Positions 57,801 through 63,800 of a stretch of DNA of 64,000 nt are shown one piece after another. Position 1 is the first letter of the stretch; the number at the start of each line of letters is the position of its first letter. Position numbers and translations under genes: made by a program. Where the stretch lies: contig CANNZV010001060.1 of the NCBI GenBank assembly GCA_947561585.1, positions 62,001 to 126,000 of the forward strand, written 5' to 3'. Under the pieces are notes generated by a model. The model made no database searches. It saw nothing but the letters and a program-made list of their open reading frames with translations, and was not told the origin of the DNA. This stretch comes from Caprella mutica. Its lineage: Eukaryota; Arthropoda; Malacostraca; Amphipoda; Caprellidae.

Positions 57801-60800
57801 CGCTTCCGGAAGCCCTGAAAATGAACCAGAAAAGAAGTCACGAAGTGCGGTTTTAACATTTGTAGTCTACGTTTCATGGAGAATATTTCTTAGGCCCCTT
57901 TCATACGGGTGTTTTTCTCATGCCGCAGCAAATAAAATTGTGCATGAAAAAAGCTACGACTGAATAAACGTTCCGGTTTGTTTTTTTGTTGAAAAACACG
58001 CCCCGTATGAAATAGGCCTTACAGATTGAACTGCTCTATTTTGGAATAGTAGGGTCACATCGACCTGTAAATAAATCAGAGATTCCCAATAAAACTGGGA
58101 CTCTGTCGCTACTTTGTGATTTGATATTCTCTCAAGTGGCCAAATAAACCTCACGAGATATCAGAGACTGATATTTCAGAGGTAGCTATGATACCTCCAG
58201 AAATAGACTCAGTCTGTCTGTTATGCAAAGAAAGAGGCCTTAAAATGCCATTCTTCTCGGATGTAGCTAAAGAAGTATCCATGATACCGATGTAAAAATG
58301 TTGAGAATGAAATAAAAATAGCTTTCATTCCTCTGTTACGCCGACGGCACAAATGGAAATGAATTCCTCTTCTATTAACTACTGCTGAAATATTATTTCT
58401 TTTCTCTGCCCCATTTAGTTGTGAATGAACTTGAGGAAATAAAAAGAACTATTTTTTCTATCTTCCATTCGTGATTCATCGTTAACAAAATATAACCTGG
58501 AACTACAAATATAAGAGAGGATTTTTGTTATGCGTAATGCCACTATCACTATCCGTGCAAGCTCTGCTTGTATTGTGATGTTCGTGCAAGTACTGCTCGT
58601 TTATGAAGTTCGTGCAAGCACTGCCGCTTATGAAGTTTGTGCAAGCATTGCTCGTTTATGAAGTTTGTGCAAGCATTGCTCGTTTATGAAGTTCGTGCAA
58701 GCATTGCTCGTTTATGAAGTTCGTGCACGCATTGCTCGTTTATGAAGTTCGTGCAAGCATTGCTCGTTTATGAAGTTCGTGCAAGCATTGTTCGTTTATG
58801 AAGTTCGTGCACGCATTGCTCATTTATGAAGTTCTTGCAAGCACTGTTCAATTACGAAGTTCGTGCAAGCACTGTTCAATTACGAAAGTTCGTGCAAGCA
58901 CTGTTCAAAATGAAGTTCGTGCAAGCTCTTCAATTATGATGTTCGTGCAAGCACTGCTCGCTTATGATGTTCGTGCAAGCACTGCTCGCTTATGATGTTC
59001 GTGTGCTCGTTTATGATACTCTGTTCTTCACCTGTGTGTCTCCATTAATCAGCTGGACAGTCGAATCGATGACTGAGGTGAGTGCGTAAGTGCGTGTGTG
59101 TGATTCTCTCCTCCTGACGAAGCTTCTGTGCGAAAATTTAGCTGTGAAATATTCGACTGGGGGTTTTGTTTCACCCACTTCACCGTCCAGATTTATCGAT
59201 TGATGTCGCCACTCATAGGGTGAATAATTGATGAACGAGAAGGCAATACCCGTTTAGAGCTCTATTACATCACTTATTTAACTCCGCTAATGGCTCTTTA
59301 TTGTAGTCTTCGATATTTGCTCTTCTTATTTGATGGAAGGATGGACTCACTAATATTTTATAGCTGCCCAGGATACGATATGGGTCATTGTGAGCCATAA
59401 TTTGATGAGTCGTGGCATGATTCGCTCTTCATTTATCAATGGTTAAAGGGTTTCTCTTATTCCTGATGGATAGAATATTGTATCAGAGATACGATAGATG
59501 AATATATTTTATCCGTGATACCATAAGTGAATATATTGTATCCATGATACGGTAGATGAACGTATCATATCAAAGATTGTGGTATGAATTATATAATAAA
59601 AGGTGATATCGTGTTTTAAGCGTATCATAGATACCACAAAAGTTCTATGTAAGGTAAACTCTACCAAAATTATTTATCATACTATCGCTAGAAAATATTT
59701 CGGTAGCACTGTTATATTTTTTAGTGTTCCTAGCGCCCAAAATACTTTTTCATCATATTCAAACTTTTTTTCTGGTAAATACATATCTATGATGATAGTA
59801 CCTAAATGCTATGCTATTTTTTATATGAAAACTGTTATCAAATATCAATCCATTCAATTTTCTTAGTGGTATCGAAGTCCTTTTTTGATTTGTGAATGAA
59901 ATTTGATAAAGATGAACCCCGTGTCCCGTACAGTCGCTGCCATTCCTCATCTTCTCATGAAAGACTGTTCTTTTTCTTTGGCTTCAATCCAGCCCTCATT
60001 CTCTCACTCGGACAATTCAGAACAGGAGACTACGTCAGCTGCTTTGTAGTTAATGATGTTGGGGAGGTGGAGGGGGGGGGGGGGAGTATATAAATTGGCG
60101 AAGGAAGCTCCTGATTATTATACCACGATATGAACTAGCATTGCTTTCTATACCTTGGCTCTCTTGAAACTTCTCGGGTAATGGTAGCAATAGTTTCTTT
60201 CTTTTTTCTCGCGTGCACCTCTCCTCTTCTAAAAGCTTTCTGCAATATTCCATAAAATAGATTTAATCTCAGGAGCAGACTCTAATGGAGTGGCTGTTAA
60301 CTTCTACTCGCAACTTGAACGCTCGATAGATTAGCTTATTAACACCACTGTTGTTATATTTTAAAAGCTGTGTGTATCAACTGAAGTTAGTTTGGAGACT
60401 GCCTGTCTACTCTAAAACAAACTAAAGAACTCGCAATGTCTTTACTGAAATACTGAGAGGGATTTAACTTCTAGTGGTTAAGGAAAATTACAGAACTAAA
60501 TCAAAACTCTTTCTATTGATGGTACTGTCAATCTGATGTTTTTAAACTTCTGTGTCTGACGGTATGTTACTGAAAGACATCATCTACTCAATCAAGATAA
60601 CAAGTAACATCAGTATACTGTATGCAGTGCTAGCGTGAGCCAGTGCGTGCTTCCACTCTTCGGTACATACCCTCGGAAGATGAGGGTCACCACATCTCTC
60701 TCCACTTCTATCAATTATCCTAAATTGTATCCTTTATCTACCAGAAACATCAGATAAAAGTTGCTGAAAGTTGGCATTTATAGCTCATGAGCTATGAACG

Positions 60801-63800
60801 TGAAAATAACTTCGCAATATGTGTAGTCTATAAATACTTGTGTGTTTATGTCCTTACACAAGTCGTGAACTGAAGGAATTTACCCCCATTTGAGGCACCT
60901 TTGATAAATATTAAGTGATGAATGTGGCGGATAATCGTGGTTCACCAGAGTCTCCTTCGCGGATTCATCGTTCGTACGAAAGACCCCCGAACATAGAGGA
61001 TGTAACTATACGAAAAGAGAGACAGGAAATACGCAGAAACAGAACATTTAAGGAGGTAGGCGCGCGGAGACGACCTTATCCTAATGTAGGATACCGTGCC
61101 AACCGCCATACCAACTGTATGGCGGATTGGTTGATGTGGACTTCCGACTTTTTCTGGGGCTGGTGGACTTGGGCTGTCTCGACAACTGGGGGAATATTTT
61201 ATTTTTCTGATGCTAATAAGAAAGAGAGAAGTGCAACTTACGTTCCTCTTGAAGAAGGAGAAGCTCCCGAAACAGTTCTTGATATATATGACGAAGATCC
61301 TCCGCCAACAAACAACAATTGTGTTGTTGATATCCAACCAAAAGAACATTCATCACCTTTTGTGAACGCTTCAGTGTTCCTCGAATTACCTCCTTGTGAT
61401 GACGGAGAAAATAGTTCAATTTCAGAAGCATTTTATTCAACAGACACTTTCTTGATATTGTCTGAGAAAACAGGATCGCCAACAGTCGAGAAAACTCACA
61501 GCGATCCGTGTCTCCTGAGACCCACAGTAGAGTTCACTTCTGATAAACGACCTAGAAGTTCATGTCCATCTTTAACCCATCTATTCGACCAAAATAATGA
61601 ATTAAGTGAAACTAAGGAGGTTTTAGGTAGCCATGACGTGATAAATATTTCCGCTGATGAGGAAATTGTCAAATCAGAAGAACAAAGTATCCCCAATATA
61701 TTCAATACTGAAATTATTAATAAGAAGGGTTTAAATGATACTACCAATATTACTCATGAAGATATGGTGGATTTTAAAAATTCAGATAAGGAACAACCGG
61801 ACGAAAGTAAATCTGATCCTATGACACTCTTTTCCAATTTAGACATAAATCAGGAAAAAACAAATCTATTGGAAACTAATAGTGAATATATCACGGGGAA
61901 TATAATCCTTGAACCTATAGATGATGGCTCGAATTATATCGAAAAACAATCTTGTAATTGTAATCTCGATAGTTTGGAGAAATCTGGCAGTTCTCATGTC
62001 GAGGACAAAAATGATGATAACCCAGAAACTGTTGATGAGGAGTATTCAGAAACGTGTAACACAGACCAGCGAAAAATGGAAGATATTGTTTTAGTCAAAA
62101 ATGAAATGGTGAAACAACGTCCAACTTCACTAAATCTCTCGCTGGACAAATCTCTTCTTGAACAAATTTTTTCATCAGCTTCTGAGAACAATTTTATTGA
62201 TAGTGGAATAGCTACACTAACTTCTGCCGATAGACCTCGGGAAACTATTGTAAAGTTTGAAGATTCTTCTCATAGTGGAACCAGCACAAAACCTAAATCC
62301 TACATTGATAAATTATTTCAGGCTAAGAGTGAAAGTAGTAGCGGATCTGGGGAAGGTGGGCGAACCTGGCATGATTTGTCATCTGGTAGCGCTTCCGATG
62401 TCCAAACTACTCCTCTTTCATCTCCTACAACGTCTGTCCCGGTCACGCCAGTAGATGCTTTGAAAAAATTAGGTGCCGGTGAAAAAGGAAAACTGCAAAA
62501 TGAAATGTCAAAAAAATACAATGAAGCTTCTGGTTCGGAAGTGGTACGAGAATTAGGTTGTCTAAAAAAATATTCCGTGAATGAAAACACGAAAAATCTC
62601 GCCATATTCCCGGAGTGTAGACTGTCACTTGAACCAAACATCGCAGATATTGCGGGAAAATCGGAAGAGCTGTTCAAAAAAGTTCCTTCTTTGGATCGTT
62701 TCATTACATCTAAGAATCCCAGCAAATCGCATATACTTCTCAAAAGTAAATGGGCTTCTGAAAACTTATTATCCTCTTCCAAAAAAGTCTGGCATAAACT
62801 GAAACATTTGAAGACTACCAAATCTCATCAGGACGAAAAGAAAGTAGTCCTAGAGCCTACTTTAGTAGCAATACCTCTTCCTCCAATATCAGCCCTCTAC
62901 CTAAATTTACCAACAACCCACACCAAAGTCACACGTCCGAAACACAGATCATTCAGTGTTTCATTATTGAAAGATTTATCTAAATTTCAATTTCTCGAAA
63001 ATGAAGATTACAAATCCTTACCTGTTGACGACCACAGCGTGTCGAGCAATGATGACATACCTAGTGATGAACGAGGAGTCAGTGATATCGAGATATCAAG
63101 TGATGAAGTTAGTGATGTAGAGTACAGTGAAGATAACAGCGCCAGTGATGTCGAACTACCATGCAGCGTAGAAAGAATATTATATGGTTTGGAGAGAACT
63201 CCTAAATCATACTTGATTTGCGAAACTCCTAGGTTCGTTACAAACTCTCTACCTAACACCAAATGAGCTTTCTTTCATACTATTCATTTAACTTTAGACA
63301 TAGCCTTCAAGCTCGTGTCTATATTTATCATTTTACATGACTAAAAGGATAACTGTCATCCACAGCACTCTTAATACCTGCATTGCTAAGACTTGTCTCA
63401 TTTTTTCATTCATGAGCTACCTAGTACCTACCTACCTACCGTTTATCTCTCGCTATTGCTAAGCGTGTTCCCTTCAGGCGGTAGAGGGTTACTGTGACGT
63501 CTGTTGGCAGCGTTCCCCTGCTGTCATTATTCAACCTGTTACTGCCTCTAGAATATGTAGCACTCATACCCATGTTTATCAAGTAAAATTTAAATAAAAA
63601 AAAACATTTGAAACGTGATGAAAATATCAAAACTCTTCCGTTTGAAATCAAGCCACTCATTACGACCAAGTCATTATATTAATTCTATTTTTAATTCCTT
63701 ATTATATTAAAAAAAGTATTTTCTAAAATCCTGTACCGAACGAATATAGCTATATATATATAATCTAATTAATTCTGCAAACCTTTCCCGATTACCTGTG

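Noticed and set aside
63233..63266. 60918 frame as a complete independent single-exon gene ending at TGA 63266
   Set aside because: Possible, but the phase-2 donor at 63232 matches the shared SRPK exon 670 bp downstream; the independent-gene reading is kept only as an alternative.
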